From Streptomyces sp. 35G-GA-8 (GTDB lineage Bacteria; Actinomycetota; Actinomycetes; Streptomycetales; Streptomycetaceae), in contig NZ_JAMHJQ010000001.1 in NCBI RefSeq assembly GCF_023534745.1, positions 1-64,000 of the forward strand: a DNA stretch of 64,000 nucleotides, written 5' to 3'. Each line of letters begins with the position of its first letter. Within the stretch, counting starts at the first letter, position 1. Shown here piece by piece: positions 43,481 through 52,257 of this stretch. The notes under the pieces were generated by a model that saw nothing but the letters and a program-made list of their open reading frames with translations, had not been told where the DNA came from and made no database searches. The position numbers and the translations under genes are program-made.

Positions 43481-44502
43481 CGGACTGTCTCCTTGGGCTG
43501 GTTGGCCTGGTTGGCCTGGTTGTTCCGGCCGGGCACACCGGAGCCGGTCAGGGCGAAGAACACGTCATCGAGGTCGGGGGTGTGCATGGTCAGTTCGTCG
43601 GCCTCGACACCGGCGGCGTCCAGCCAGTCGAGGAGGGAGCGCAGCTCGCGCTGGCTGCCGTCGCTCGGCATCCGCAGCGACAGTGCCTCGTCGTCCCGGG
43701 TGGCCTCGCGCAGCGCGTCGGCGGCGGACTGATACGCGGCCGGTTCGGTGAAGCGGAGCCGGACGTGTCCGCCGGGGATGAGCCGTTTCAGTTCGTCGGC
43801 GGTGCCCTGGGCCGCGATCCTGCCGTCGTTGAGTACCGCGATGCGGTCGGCGAGTTCGTCGGCCTCCTCCAGGTACTGGGTGGTGAGGAAGACGGTGACG
43901 CCGCCCGTGACGAGCTCGCGGATGATGCCCCACGTGTTGTGTCGGGCGCGCGGGTCGAGGCCGGTGGTGGGTTCGTCGAGGAAGATGACGCGCGGATCGC
44001 CGACCAGCGTCATGGCGATGTCGAGGCGGCGTTTCATGCCGCCGGAGTAGGTGGAGGCGGGCTTCTTCGCGGCGTCGGTGAGGTCGAAACGCTCCAGCAG
44101 CTCGGCGGCGACCCGCCGCCCCTCACGCTTGGACAGGTGGTGCAGATCAGCCATCAGAAGCATGTTCTCCTCTCCGGTGATCAGCCCGTCGACGGCGGAG
44201 AACTGCCCGGTGACGCCGATCGCGGCACGCACCCCGTCCGGTGACGTGGCGACGTCGTGACCCGCCACCTGGGCCTGCCCGCCGTCGGCGGAGATGAGCG
44301 TGGACAGGATCCGCACGGTGGTGGTCTTGCCGGCGCCGTTCGGCCCGAGCAGCGCGAACACGGTGCCTGAGGGGATGCGCAGATCGATGCCGTCGAGGAC
44401 GGTCTTGTCGCCGTACGACTTGCGCAGACCGACGGCGGAGACGGCGGCCGGCGACGCGTGACCGTCGCCCTGCCTGGACGTGGGCATGACAGATGAAGGC
44501 AT
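43477..44502 (-). CDS. ABC transporter ATP-binding protein (daunorubicin-resistance DrrA-like)
   Basis: This 341-residue protein has Walker A GPNGAGKTT, a Q-loop in GVTGQFSAVDGLITGEENM, the signature YSGGMKRRLDIAMTL, Walker B VIFLDEPTTGLDPRARH, and LTTQYLEEADELADRI, the DrrA hallmark. A C-terminal domain of about 90 residues follows. Its ATG 44502 follows GGGAGGG. It partners the downstream permease in a drug-efflux-like exporter. There is a 74-base gap after the DUF4097 gene and no terminator, so they are likely co-transcribed. Confidence 0.92.
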   Translation of the reverse strand: MPSSVMPTSRQGDGHASPAAVSAVGLRKSYGDKTVLDGIDLRIPSGTVFALLGPNGAGKTTTVRILSTLISADGGQAQVAGHDVATSPDGVRAAIGVTGQFSAVDGLITGEENMLLMADLHHLSKREGRRVAAELLERFDLTDAAKKPASTYSGGMKRRLDIAMTLVGDPRVIFLDEPTTGLDPRARHNTWGIIRELVTGGVTVFLTTQYLEEADELADRIAVLNDGRIAAQGTADELKRLIPGGHVRLRFTEPAAYQSAADALREATRDDEALSLRMPSDGSQRELRSLLDWLDAAGVEADELTMHTPDLDDVFFALTGSGVPGRNNQANQANQPKETVR

Positions 44503-44576
44503 GGGGCCCTCCCATTCGAAGGCGTGGTGAGTGGTGAAGTGGACTTGGCCGTAAGGAGATGAGGGGTCGGGGCGGG

Positions 44577-45422
44577 TCAGGCCCGGGCTCGCCGGATGTC
44601 GATGTTGCCGTGGCGGGTACGGGCCTTGATCTCGACGGTGTCCTCGGACGCGTCCGGGGCCTCGGACGCGGTGAGCGCGTTGTGCACCTGACCGCTGCCC
44701 GAGCTGGCGTCGAGCCAGGCCGCCGTGCCCTCGCGGATGCCGACCTCGATGGAACCGTAGGAGGTCTCCAACTGGACGGTCCCGCGCGCGACATCGCCGA
44801 CGCGCAGGGTGCCGTGCGCCGTGGTGGCGGCGACCGAGCCCTCCGCGTGCTCGATGAGGATGTCGCCGTTGGCGCCGCTCACACGCAGATCACCCAGGGC
44901 GTCGACGACGGTTGTGGCGCCGTGGGAGTTCTTCAGGACGGCCGGGCCGTCGACGGCGCCGACGCGCAGGCTGCCGGAGCTGGTGGTGATCTCGGCGGCC
45001 CCCTCGACGCGGTCCACAGTGATGCTGCCGTGGGACGCGGTCAGGTGCAGCGGTCCGGTGGTGTCGAGGCGGACGTCGCCCGACGAGGTCTTCACACGGA
45101 CCTCGCCGAGCCGGCCCTCGCTGTGCACCTGGGCCCAGGCGCCGGTCAACTCCACCTGCGAGCCGGTGGGCAGTTCGACCGTGATGTCGACGGCGCCCGT
45201 GCGCCCGACGAGATAGCGCTGCTTGGGCGTCCTGATGGTCAACAGACCTTTCGTGTAGCGCACTTCGGTCTGCTCCGCCGCCCGTACGTCCTGGTCCTTC
45301 TTGGGGTCGCGGGGCTCCACCTCGACGAGGGTGTCGAGCCGGTCGGCGGCGATGAACCGGATGGATCCGGCGTCCACACGGGCGGTGACCGAGATCGTCG
45401 CGGGGGTGTCGAAAGAAGGCAT
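44577..45422 (-). CDS. DUF4097 beta-strand-repeat protein
   Basis: This 281-residue protein starts at ATG 45422 with AAGAGGACGGG upstream. It is made of short repeating strands with SSGDVRLDTTG, ASHGSITVDRVEG, TSSGSLRVGAVDG, NSHGATTVVDALG, ANGDILIEHAEG, TAHGTLRVGDVARG and SYGSIEVGI, a period of about 20 residues. This is the DUF4097 (putative adhesin) beta-helix-like repeat. There is no signal peptide. Genes of this kind commonly sit between an RHH regulator and a DrrAB-like exporter in Streptomyces; the purpose is not known. Confidence 0.85.
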   Translation of the reverse strand: MPSFDTPATISVTARVDAGSIRFIAADRLDTLVEVEPRDPKKDQDVRAAEQTEVRYTKGLLTIRTPKQRYLVGRTGAVDITVELPTGSQVELTGAWAQVHSEGRLGEVRVKTSSGDVRLDTTGPLHLTASHGSITVDRVEGAAEITTSSGSLRVGAVDGPAVLKNSHGATTVVDALGDLRVSGANGDILIEHAEGSVAATTAHGTLRVGDVARGTVQLETSYGSIEVGIREGTAAWLDASSGSGQVHNALTASEAPDASEDTVEIKARTRHGNIDIRRARA

Positions 45423-45483
45423 GGCTGTCCCGTCCTCTTGGGTCGTCGTGGCGTCCCCGCTGGTGGGACGTGGTGTGGATGAA

Positions 45484-45539
45484 GTGACGTGGGTGAAGTG
45501 ACGTGGGTGATGTGACGTGGGTGATGTGACGCGGATGAG
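45484..45539. repeat. Four tandem 14-bp repeats in intergenic spacer
   Basis: Units at 45484-45497, 45498-45511, 45512-45525 and 45526-45539 follow GTGACGTGGGTGAW, with the last diverged. They lie between the RHH regulator stop and the DUF4097 start and could vary in copy number between strains. Confidence 0.8.
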
Positions 45540-45550
45540 GCGGTGCGGGG

Positions 45551-46081
45551 TCAGCGCACCCAGCCGGTGACGCTCTGCCCGACGGTGCGGGTGGTGCGGG
45601 TCTTCTCCGTCGTACGTGACGGGGCGCCGCCTTCGACCGCGGCCGATACCGCTCGTACCAGCCACGCGTTGACCGACAGGCCCTCGCGGCTCGCGGCCTC
45701 CTCGGCGCGCGTCTTGAGATGGGCGGGCAGCCGCAGGTTGACGCGGGCGGTGCCGCCGTCGTCGCCGTCGGCGGGTGCCGGGGCCGGTGCCCTGAGCGGC
45801 TCGGCGGGCCCGCTCCTGTCCTCGTACGCCTCGTCGCCCGCCGGCCGTGTCACCACGAAGTCGGGGTCGAGCCCGCGCAGCCGTACATCGACCGAGCCCG
45901 GGGCGAGTTCGCGGGTGATCTCGCCCATCGCGGCGGAGAGCACATTGAGCATCGTCAGGCGGGTCGCCGACTCCAGGGGAGCGGTGAGCCGGTCGGCCAG
46001 CTCGCGGGCTTCTCGGCCGCCGGCTTCGGCGGCCACCGCGAGTTCGCGGCGAAGGTTGTCGACATACGGCGTGAGGTCCAT
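45551..46081 (-). CDS. Ribbon-helix-helix (HicB/Arc-type) transcriptional regulator
   Basis: This 176-residue protein starts at ATG 46081. The N-terminal half (about 1-80) is helical: YVDNLRRELAVAAEAGG and LMNVLSAAMGEITREL-like segments. The C-terminal part (about 112-155) has an RHH fold typical of HicB/Arc-like DNA-binding proteins: TARVNLRLPAHLKTRAEEAA then GLSVNAWLVRAVSAAVE. It is the first gene of the DUF4097-DrrAB-like operon, directly behind an array of TGGCRCCA palindromes, so it probably represses its own operon. Pairing with a HicA toxin is not seen. Confidence 0.8.
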   Translation of the reverse strand: MDLTPYVDNLRRELAVAAEAGGREARELADRLTAPLESATRLTMLNVLSAAMGEITRELAPGSVDVRLRGLDPDFVVTRPAGDEAYEDRSGPAEPLRAPAPAPADGDDGGTARVNLRLPAHLKTRAEEAASREGLSVNAWLVRAVSAAVEGGAPSRTTEKTRTTRTVGQSVTGWVR

Positions 46082-46091
46082 AACGCCATAG

Positions 46092-46270
46092 TGGCACCAC
46101 TCTGGCGCCATCTGCAAGCCCCTGAGGGAAGTGAGCACGAACCCAGGTCAGTACGAATGCTCTGACCTGCTGAAACGCGCTGGCGCCATCTTGTGTCAAT
46201 GCGGCGCCATCTGGGCTCCTGGCTGCTCTGGCGCCGTCGATGGCACCACGTGGCACCACTGGCGGCGCCA
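46092..46270. promoter_or_regulatory. Array of eight TGGCRCCA-type palindromic sites
   Basis: Sites resembling TGGCGCCA or TGGCACCA occur at 46092-46099, 46103-46110, 46181-46188, 46202-46209, 46229-46236, 46241-46248, 46251-46258 and 46263-46270. There is also an AGGTCA/TGACCT inverted pair at 46145-46170. They fill the 315-base divergent region between the RHH regulator gene and the gene at 46397. The density suggests cooperative binding by the regulator. No other gene is seen here. Confidence 0.6.
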
Positions 46271-46396
46271 CGCTCCGATCCGGACAACGCCGGGCCTCCG
46301 GCCGGGACGTACCGTATCTCCGGCGCGTCCGCACGTTCTCCGCCAGGCGCGGGCAAGTGCCTGCGGGCAAAGGCCCGGTGCTGGAACGCTGGACGG

Positions 46397-46999
46397 ATGA
46401 ACGAGAGCGCGAAAACACTGAGGCCGGGCCGACGGTGGTGTGTGCTGCCCGACGACAAGGGCTGGCTGCGCGATCTGCGGACCGTCGGGGACCGGCTGCT
46501 CGATCATCTGTCGGCCGCCGCCGCTCTGGACGACGACCCGTGGGAACTCCCCGCGGCCCCCTACGCCGAGGCCGCGACCGCGTGCGACCGCGTCGTCTCC
46601 ATGCTCCCGGAGCACGCCGGGAGCGGTCTCGAACCACTGCTCTCGCCCACAGGAACCCCACAGCCGACCGTGCACGCGCTCGCGGTGGACTCGGGTGACC
46701 TCGACGCGCTGTGGGAGGTCCTCACCCGACTGCACCGCGCCCTCGACAACGAGCCCGGCACCGAAGGGCTCCTGGACCTCGTCGGACAGGCCGGTGCCGA
46801 GTGGGGCGACCCGCCGCGCTCACCGCGCTGTCTGATCTCCCAGCTCGAACGCGTGGTGGCGGTACTGGAGCTGGACACCTTCGCGGTACGGACCCTGGCG
46901 GTCGTCATGGCCGACGGGACGGAGCGGACGCTGGACGAGACGGGACAGACCGCCTACGAGGCCGTCACCGCGTCCTGGGCCACCACGCTCCAGCCCTGA
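46397..46999 (+). CDS. Protein of unknown function
   Basis: This 200-residue protein starts at ATG 46397; a longer in-frame start at 46193 would run through the operator array. It has no signal peptide or membrane helix. Visible features are an N-terminal RRWCVLPDDKGWLRDL, helix-rich middle (DLDALWEVLTRLHRAL), and a C-terminal strand-like ERTLDETGQTAYEAV. I do not recognise a domain. It is transcribed away from the RHH regulator operon across the TGGCRCCA array, so it may be co-regulated. Confidence 0.75.
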   Translation: MNESAKTLRPGRRWCVLPDDKGWLRDLRTVGDRLLDHLSAAAALDDDPWELPAAPYAEAATACDRVVSMLPEHAGSGLEPLLSPTGTPQPTVHALAVDSGDLDALWEVLTRLHRALDNEPGTEGLLDLVGQAGAEWGDPPRSPRCLISQLERVVAVLELDTFAVRTLAVVMADGTERTLDETGQTAYEAVTASWATTLQP

Positions 47000-47110
47000 A
47001 AGCCCAAGCTGCGAGGTCAGGAGTCTGCGACGAAACTGGGGAGGACATGACGGCACGCCTTCTCTGCGCTCAGTGCCCCGGGGAATGCGTTTCTCTGAAG
47101 GAGCGGAAAC

Positions 47111-47620
47111 ATGACGTCGCGCACTGTTTCACCCTCTGCTCGTCTCTCCGAGCACGACGCGGCCGTGGGCTTCACGGCGTCCAGGCAGTTGTCGGAAGCC
47201 CTCCAGGCGATTCTTGTCGACCTCATCGAACTGCACCTCCAGGGCAAGCAGGCCCACTGGAACCTGGTGGGCCACAACTTCCGGGACCTGCATCTGCAAC
47301 TGGACAACATCGTGGACGACGCCCGAGAGGGGGGCGACGAGATCGCCGAGCGCATGAGGGCCCTCCACACCGTTCCGGACGGACGCTCCGACACCGTCGT
47401 GGCCACCACCACCCTGCCCAAGTTCCCGGAGGGCGAGCTGAGCGTGGCGGCCGTGGTGGATCTCATCACGACGCGCCTCTACGCGACGACAGCGACCATG
47501 CGGCGCGTGCATGACGGCGTGGACAAGGCGGACCCCTCCACCGCCGACATCCTCCACTCGATCATCGACACCCTCGAAAAGCACGCGTGGATGGTCCGCT
47601 CCGAGAACCGGAAGGTGTGA
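47111..47620 (+). CDS. Dps-family ferritin-like DNA-protection protein
   Basis: This 169-residue protein starts at ATG 47111, preceded by GAAGGAG. It has the Dps signature ILVDLIELHLQGKQAHWNLVG in two overlapping pieces: the HWN motif that lies at the subunit interface, then NFRDLHLQLDNIVDDAREGGDEIAERM with the ferroxidase Asp and Glu. A four-helix bundle is expected throughout. Dps dodecamers oxidise iron and shield DNA in starvation and peroxide stress. The C-terminus has the basic end SENRKV. It is a single gene with a terminator after it. Confidence 0.92.
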   Translation: MTSRTVSPSARLSEHDAAVGFTASRQLSEALQAILVDLIELHLQGKQAHWNLVGHNFRDLHLQLDNIVDDAREGGDEIAERMRALHTVPDGRSDTVVATTTLPKFPEGELSVAAVVDLITTRLYATTATMRRVHDGVDKADPSTADILHSIIDTLEKHAWMVRSENRKV

Positions 47621-47660
47621 GGGCACCCCGGCCCCTGTGACGTGGTGATCAACCTTCGCC

Positions 47661-47683
47661 CCCCGTCCCGGTGCGGGACGGGG
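47661..47683. terminator. Bidirectional terminator between Dps and AfsR-like genes
   Basis: A perfect 9-bp hairpin, CCCCGTCCC (47661-47669), 5-base loop, GGGACGGGG (47675-47683), immediately before the end of the convergent gene at 47686. Confidence 0.85.
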
Positions 47684-47685
47684 CT

Positions 47686-49728
47686 CTACGACGGCAGATG
47701 GCCCTGTAACGCGCGGACGAGCCCGCTCGTGGCGTCGTCGGCCAGCCCCCGGTCGTACGCCCTCTCGTAGGCGGGGTCGCCCGCGGCCTCCCGTGCCCGC
47801 CGCTCCCACTCCTCACGGAGCGCGCCGAGTTCGGGGGAACCGCGATGGGGATGGCCGATCATGCGCCAGTACGCGTGTCCCGTGCCGTACGTACGGGCCG
47901 CCTCCACACCGTCGCCCTGGACCGCGATCGCTCCGGCGAGCAGATCGAGACCGAGAGCGATCCCGAGGCTGTCGTGCAGCTCGTATTTGCCCGCGAGCAT
48001 CGCCCGCGCATGGCCCTCGGCGTCGCGCGGGCGGCCCTGTAGGAGGTGTATGAAGGCGAGTTGGTGGTCGGCGTAGGCACGCGCCCAGCGCTCGCCGTAA
48101 CGCAGGCTGAGCCGTTGCAGCCCGGCGGCCTCCTCGCGCGCGTCATCGAGCCGGCCGAGCGCCGTGAGCGCGAACAGCCTTATCACCCGGCAGCGCAACT
48201 GTGACGGGGCGTCGCGCGGATCGCCCGGCAGATTGCGCAGCGCGCGGTCGCAGACGGTGTGCGCGGCCAGGGGGCGGCCCATCATCAGGCAGTTGAAGCC
48301 GACGAGGTGGGCGGCGGAGAGCAGGGATTCCGGCTCGTTGTCGTGCCAGGCGGAGACGCTGCACTCCTCACCGACCCGGCGGGCGGCCTCGTGGTCGCCC
48401 TGGAGCGCGAGGGTGATGCCGAGGGCCCAGAGGGCGCGGGTACGGTGCTGTCCTCCGGCGGGGTGGAGGCGCAGCGCGCGTTCCAGACAGCTGCGGGCCT
48501 GGTGGAGGTGGCCGCAGCAGCTCCAGAAGAGTCCGGTGCGGCCCGCCATCTCCACGCCCTGTGCCGGGTCGTGTTCGAGGAGATGGTCGATGGCCGCGCA
48601 CAGATCGGCGTGGGTGTCGGCGACACGGCGGTACCAGGCGACCTGGTCGGGGCCGAGCCAGCCGGCGTGGGCGCGGCGCGCGAGTTCGGCGAAGTGCGCG
48701 GCGTGCCGGTCGGCGAGAAGCCTCTCCTCACCCAGTTCGCCCAGCCACATGGCGCCGTATTCGCGCAGCGTGTCGAGCATGCGGTAACGGCCGTCCGCGC
48801 CCTCGTCCTGGCGCAGGACGGATTTGGCGACGAGTCCCGCCAGAGCGGCGGTGACCGCGTCGGCACCGAGCGGGCCTCCGGCGCACACCGCCCGCGCGTC
48901 GGCCGCCCCGATGTCGCCACGGAAGACGGAGAGCCTGGCCCACAGCAGACGTTCGAGAGGGGCACACAGCTCATGGCTCCACCCGATCGCGGTACGCAGG
49001 GCGCGATGGCGGCGGGGCCAGACCGTCTCATCGGTCAGCACCTCCAGCCGGCTGGTCAGCAGATCCGCGACCTCTTCGACGGAGTGATCGGCCAGCCGGG
49101 CACAGGCCAGTTCGACCGCCAGCGGAATACCTTCGAGACGATGACAGATCTGGACGGCCGCGGCGGCCGTGCCAGGGTCGTCCAGCGACACCTGAGGCGC
49201 GGTACGGGCGGCCCGGTCGCGGAAGAGCCGTAGCGCGTCGTCATCGCCCTCCAGGGGCAGCGGGGGAACGTCGAGGCAGTGCTCACCCCTCGCGCCGAGC
49301 GGCTGCCGGCTGGTGGCGAGCACGGTCAGGCCGGGCGCGGCCGTCAGCAGCTCACCGACCAGATGCCCGACCGCCGCCACCATCCGCTCACAGCAGTCGA
49401 GCACCAGCAGCAACCGCCGCCCCGCCAGCCACTCGCACAACGCCTCCACCGGCGACCGCAGCGAATGATCCGAGAGCCCGACGGCATCACACACCGTCCC
49501 CAGCAACAGCTTCTCGTCGTACAGCGGCGACAGATCCGCCCACCACACACCATCCGGGAACCGCCCGCCCGCCCCCTCCGCAGCACGCAGCGCCAGCCGG
49601 CTCTTGCCCACGCCTCCACTGCCCGTGAGCGTGACCAACTGGTGCTCCGCGAATGCCCGTTCGATCGAGCCCAGCTCGCTGTTCCGGCCTACGAAGCTGG
49701 TCGTCACGACGGGAAGGTTGCCCACCAC
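47686..49728 (-). CDS. AfsR-like STAND/NB-ARC ATPase with TPR-like C-terminus and no DNA-binding domain
   Basis: This 680-residue protein begins with [15 protein letters not shown], then Walker [14 protein letters not shown] (about 36-43), a Walker B-like [12 protein letters not shown], and [24 protein letters not shown] is the sensor motif usual for NB-ARC domains in LuxR/AfsR-type regulators. Residues about 340-650 are helix pairs of TPR type ([30 protein letters not shown]). A HTH at either end, present in most relatives, is absent, so it may be a signalling partner rather than a transcription factor. It lies between terminators, with its promoter in 49729-49899. Confidence 0.85.
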   Translation of the reverse strand: MVGNLPVVTTSFVGRNSELGSIERAFAEHQLVTLTGSGGVGKSRLALRAAEGAGGRFPDGVWWADLSPLYDEKLLLGTVCDAVGLSDHSLRSPVEALCEWLAGRRLLLVLDCCERMVAAVGHLVGELLTAAPGLTVLATSRQPLGARGEHCLDVPPLPLEGDDDALRLFRDRAARTAPQVSLDDPGTAAAAVQICHRLEGIPLAVELACARLADHSVEEVADLLTSRLEVLTDETVWPRRHRALRTAIGWSHELCAPLERLLWARLSVFRGDIGAADARAVCAGGPLGADAVTAALAGLVAKSVLRQDEGADGRYRMLDTLREYGAMWLGELGEERLLADRHAAHFAELARRAHAGWLGPDQVAWYRRVADTHADLCAAIDHLLEHDPAQGVEMAGRTGLFWSCCGHLHQARSCLERALRLHPAGGQHRTRALWALGITLALQGDHEAARRVGEECSVSAWHDNEPESLLSAAHLVGFNCLMMGRPLAAHTVCDRALRNLPGDPRDAPSQLRCRVIRLFALTALGRLDDAREEAAGLQRLSLRYGERWARAYADHQLAFIHLLQGRPRDAEGHARAMLAGKYELHDSLGIALGLDLLAGAIAVQGDGVEAARTYGTGHAYWRMIGHPHRGSPELGALREEWERRAREAAGDPAYERAYDRGLADDATSGLVRALQGHLPS

Positions 49729-49899
49729 GGCTATATCCTGGCCCTCTTGCGGTGCGTGGCCTACACCCCTGGTCGTAAACGGCCAGAATCGGCCGGGCGT
49801 GGGCCCAGAACAGTCAATCAGCCACGCGTTCTGGCACGAGTGGGCAATTCCGGTGATCCATCGAGCACGGAGTCGACGCGGGCGGCAGCACGGTCGGCG

Positions 49900-51381
49900 T
49901 CAGGGGAAGGGGAGCGTCCGGGCGAAGAGGGTGACGACGATCAGCACGACCGGGAAGCACACCAAGAACATCGAGAAGGTGTAGCCCATGATGTCGCGCG
50001 CCTTGAGCCCGAGGATCGTCAGCGTGGGCAGCATCCAGAACGGCTGGAGAAGATTGGCGCTCGCCTCACCGAGGTCGTACACCACGACCATCCAGCCCTG
50101 GTTCACCTGGAGTTGATTGGCCGCGTCCAGGACGTAGGGCGCCTCGATGACCCACTTGCTGCCGCCGCTGGGGACGAAGACGCCGAGCACACAGCTGTAG
50201 ATGGCGATGAAGGCCGGGTAGAAGAACTCGTTCGACACCGAAACCAGCCAGCCGGCGATGGTCTTGCTCAGCCCGGTGAAGGCGATCATCCCGAAGATCC
50301 CGCCGTACAGCGGGAATTGGAGCAGTACGCCGGAAGCCGCCGGTGTCCCCTCCTTGACGGCCTGCGCCAGCCGTACCGGACGCCAGTGCAGGATGAGCGC
50401 CAGCAGGATGAGGATGAGGTTGACGGTGTTCAGATCCAGGGCGTTGAGGGCGCTGCCCTCCGCGCGGGCGAAGTGCCGCGCCAGGTACCACACTCCGAGC
50501 GCGAACAGCAGGATCGCGAAGACGGGGCTGTACTCGATCCACTCCCCCGGCCGGCCTCGGCGCAGCTCCGCGCGCTCGTTCGCCACGCTGGGCCCCAGTT
50601 CGACACCCATCTGTTCGGCGGTCTTCGCGCGCTCCGGCGACGGCGACAGGAACCAGGCCATTCCGACGGCGACGACGAAGACGATCGCCGTGGCCACCAT
50701 GCCCTGCCAGAGGAAGATGGTCTCCGTGAGCGGGATGAGACCGCTTCCGCGCCCCTCCGCGATGACCTCCTGTACGGCGGGCGGGCTCGACGCCTCACTG
50801 GCCACCTGGAGCGCGGCGGACCCGGACAGGCCCTGGGCCCATACGGTGCCGAGTCCGAGGAAGGCCATCGCGCCCAGCGCCCGGTAGTCGACGCCCGCGA
50901 CCCTGCGCGCTATCTCCTTGGCGAGGATCGCCGTGAAGATCAGGCTGAAGGCCCAGTTGAGATAGGACGTCACCATCGCGACGGCCGCGGTGTACGCGAT
51001 GGCTCCGCGAGGCGTACGCGGCACCCGCGCGAGCCGGCCGATCAGCCGCCCGACCGGAGGCGAGACCGCGACCGCGTACCCGGCGATAATGATCATCGCC
51101 ATCTGGAGGGTGAACGTGATCAGGGACCAGAAGCCCTGACCCCACGCGTCCACCAGCCCGTAGCCGGTTGTCGCCGCCGGATCCGACGGGGTGCCGACCA
51201 GGTCCTCGCCGGTCACGAGGCCGAGCGCGAAGACCGCGAACGTACCCACGAGTACGAAGCCCAGCGCGTCCGGCAGCCATCTCTCGGAGAACGCGGTGAA
51301 GCGCAGCGCCATGCGCGCCGGCCAGGGCTCCCTGCCGGCCGGGGTCGGTGGGGCCGGCTCCCGCGGGGGCGCTGTGGTCAT
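49900..51381 (-). CDS. Short-chain fatty acid transporter (AtoE family)
   Basis: This 493-residue membrane protein starts at ATG 51381 after ACAGGAGGAC. It resembles the AtoE/TIGR00366 short-chain fatty acid permeases, with [17 protein letters not shown], the [21 protein letters not shown] region, [47 protein letters not shown] and [21 protein letters not shown]. About 11-12 membrane helices are expected. It would import acetoacetate or butyrate-like acids. The gene stands alone, divergent from the Rrf2 regulator, with a perfect palindrome in its promoter region. Confidence 0.88.
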   Translation of the reverse strand: MTTAPPREPAPPTPAGREPWPARMALRFTAFSERWLPDALGFVLVGTFAVFALGLVTGEDLVGTPSDPAATTGYGLVDAWGQGFWSLITFTLQMAMIIIAGYAVAVSPPVGRLIGRLARVPRTPRGAIAYTAAVAMVTSYLNWAFSLIFTAILAKEIARRVAGVDYRALGAMAFLGLGTVWAQGLSGSAALQVASEASSPPAVQEVIAEGRGSGLIPLTETIFLWQGMVATAIVFVVAVGMAWFLSPSPERAKTAEQMGVELGPSVANERAELRRGRPGEWIEYSPVFAILLFALGVWYLARHFARAEGSALNALDLNTVNLILILLALILHWRPVRLAQAVKEGTPAASGVLLQFPLYGGIFGMIAFTGLSKTIAGWLVSVSNEFFYPAFIAIYSCVLGVFVPSGGSKWVIEAPYVLDAANQLQVNQGWMVVVYDLGEASANLLQPFWMLPTLTILGLKARDIMGYTFSMFLVCFPVVLIVVTLFARTLPFP

Positions 51382-51726
51382 CGCGTGTCCTCCTGTCGAG
51401 CGTTCTGGCTGCCCGCGGTCCGGGGCCCGGGTGACCGTGAGATCCGGAGTCCGAGGGTCCGGGGTGCGGTGCCGAGGATCTTCGGCCGCGCGTGGCCGGA
51501 AGACAATAGAGGTGATCCACATAGCGTGCGGCCACATCATGTGGTGAATCGACTCCCGAAGAAGGAACGGACATCGGGATGTTCGTCCCCACGACGACGA
51601 GGCCACGTCACGGTCCGGATGGAGGTCCCTCGGTTGACGAGGTCTGTCGTAACCTTTAGCGTTGCGACTAACGGCGGGAATCGGACGGTACGAGAGTCAC
51701 GGGAGGCGCCGGGAGGTGATGAACGA
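51382..51726. promoter_or_regulatory. 345-base divergent region between fatty-acid transporter and Rrf2 regulator genes
   Basis: It holds a perfect palindrome CCACATCATGTGG at 51532-51544, with a second CCACAT at 51517-51522, probably an operator for the transporter. Near the regulator gene TTGACG (51634-51639) may be a -35. The region 51646-51668 contains GTCGTAAC and GTTGCGAC as an inverted pair with one mismatch and a 7-base spacer, likely the Rrf2 autoregulatory site. A good ribosome site GGGAGGTGAT precedes GTG 51727. No gene is seen. Confidence 0.55.
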
Positions 51727-52158
51727 GTGAGCGCGAACAGCAGACTGACGGTCGCGACCCATGCCCTGACCTGGATGGAGCTCCATCGGCGCCGGGGGCA
51801 CGAGATCGCCACCTCGGAGCAGATCGCCGGAAGCGTGAACACCAACCCCGTGGTCATCCGGCGTCTGCTCGGAGAGCTGCGCGAGGCCGGAATCGTCGAG
51901 TCCCGGCGCGGCGCGGGCGCGGGCTGGACGCTGGCGCGTGGACTCGAAGCCATCACACTGCTGGACGTCTACGACGCCGTGGAGCCCAGCCCTCTGTTCG
52001 CCATGCACCGCGCCGAACCGAACCTGGACTGTCCGGTGGGTTTCGGGATCCGGCCGACGATGAAGAGCGTGTACGACGGAATCGATGTCGTCCTGCGCGA
52101 CGAGCTGGCCCGCACCACGCTGGCCGATGTCCTCCAGAACGTGCTGGCCGCCCGCTAG
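51727..52158 (+). CDS. Rrf2-family transcriptional regulator
   Basis: This 143-residue protein starts at GTG 51727. It has the Rrf2 winged-helix: [48 protein letters not shown] and [28 protein letters not shown]. It ends with a short dimerising helix. Only one cysteine is present (in NLDCPVG), so it lacks the three-Cys cluster of NsrR/IscR iron-sulfur members and probably works as a non-FeS or thiol-based sensor. It lies directly before an SDR gene, which it likely controls. Confidence 0.88.
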   Translation: MSANSRLTVATHALTWMELHRRRGHEIATSEQIAGSVNTNPVVIRRLLGELREAGIVESRRGAGAGWTLARGLEAITLLDVYDAVEPSPLFAMHRAEPNLDCPVGFGIRPTMKSVYDGIDVVLRDELARTTLADVLQNVLAAR

Positions 52159-52220
52159 GAAAGGTGCTTCATCGGCGCGTCGTACCGCCGGTGCGCGGGC
52201 ATGTCGTTATTCGCACTCTT

Positions 52221-52240
52221 TAATGTAACAAAACTCATTA
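52221..52240. promoter_or_regulatory. AT-rich palindromic operator upstream of the first SDR gene
   Basis: TAATG (52221-52225) and CATTA (52236-52240) form an inverted repeat in a very AT-rich pocket between the Rrf2 gene and the SDR gene. This is a plausible binding site for the upstream regulator. Confidence 0.45.
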
Positions 52241-52257
52241 CCTCAAGGATGGATGTC

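Noticed and set aside
45551-46081. HicA toxin partner for the HicB-like regulator
   Set aside because: No HicA-like frame of about 60-80 residues exists beside the gene; the RHH protein is better seen as an operon regulator.
44577-46661. 694-residue form of the DUF4097 protein
   Set aside because: The extra N-terminus runs through the RHH gene and the operator array; ATG 45422 has a proper ribosome site.
49279-52158. 959-residue plus-strand frame ending in the Rrf2 domain
   Set aside because: Only the last 143 residues (from GTG 51727) match a protein family and have a ribosome site; the rest lies opposite the AfsR-like and transporter genes.
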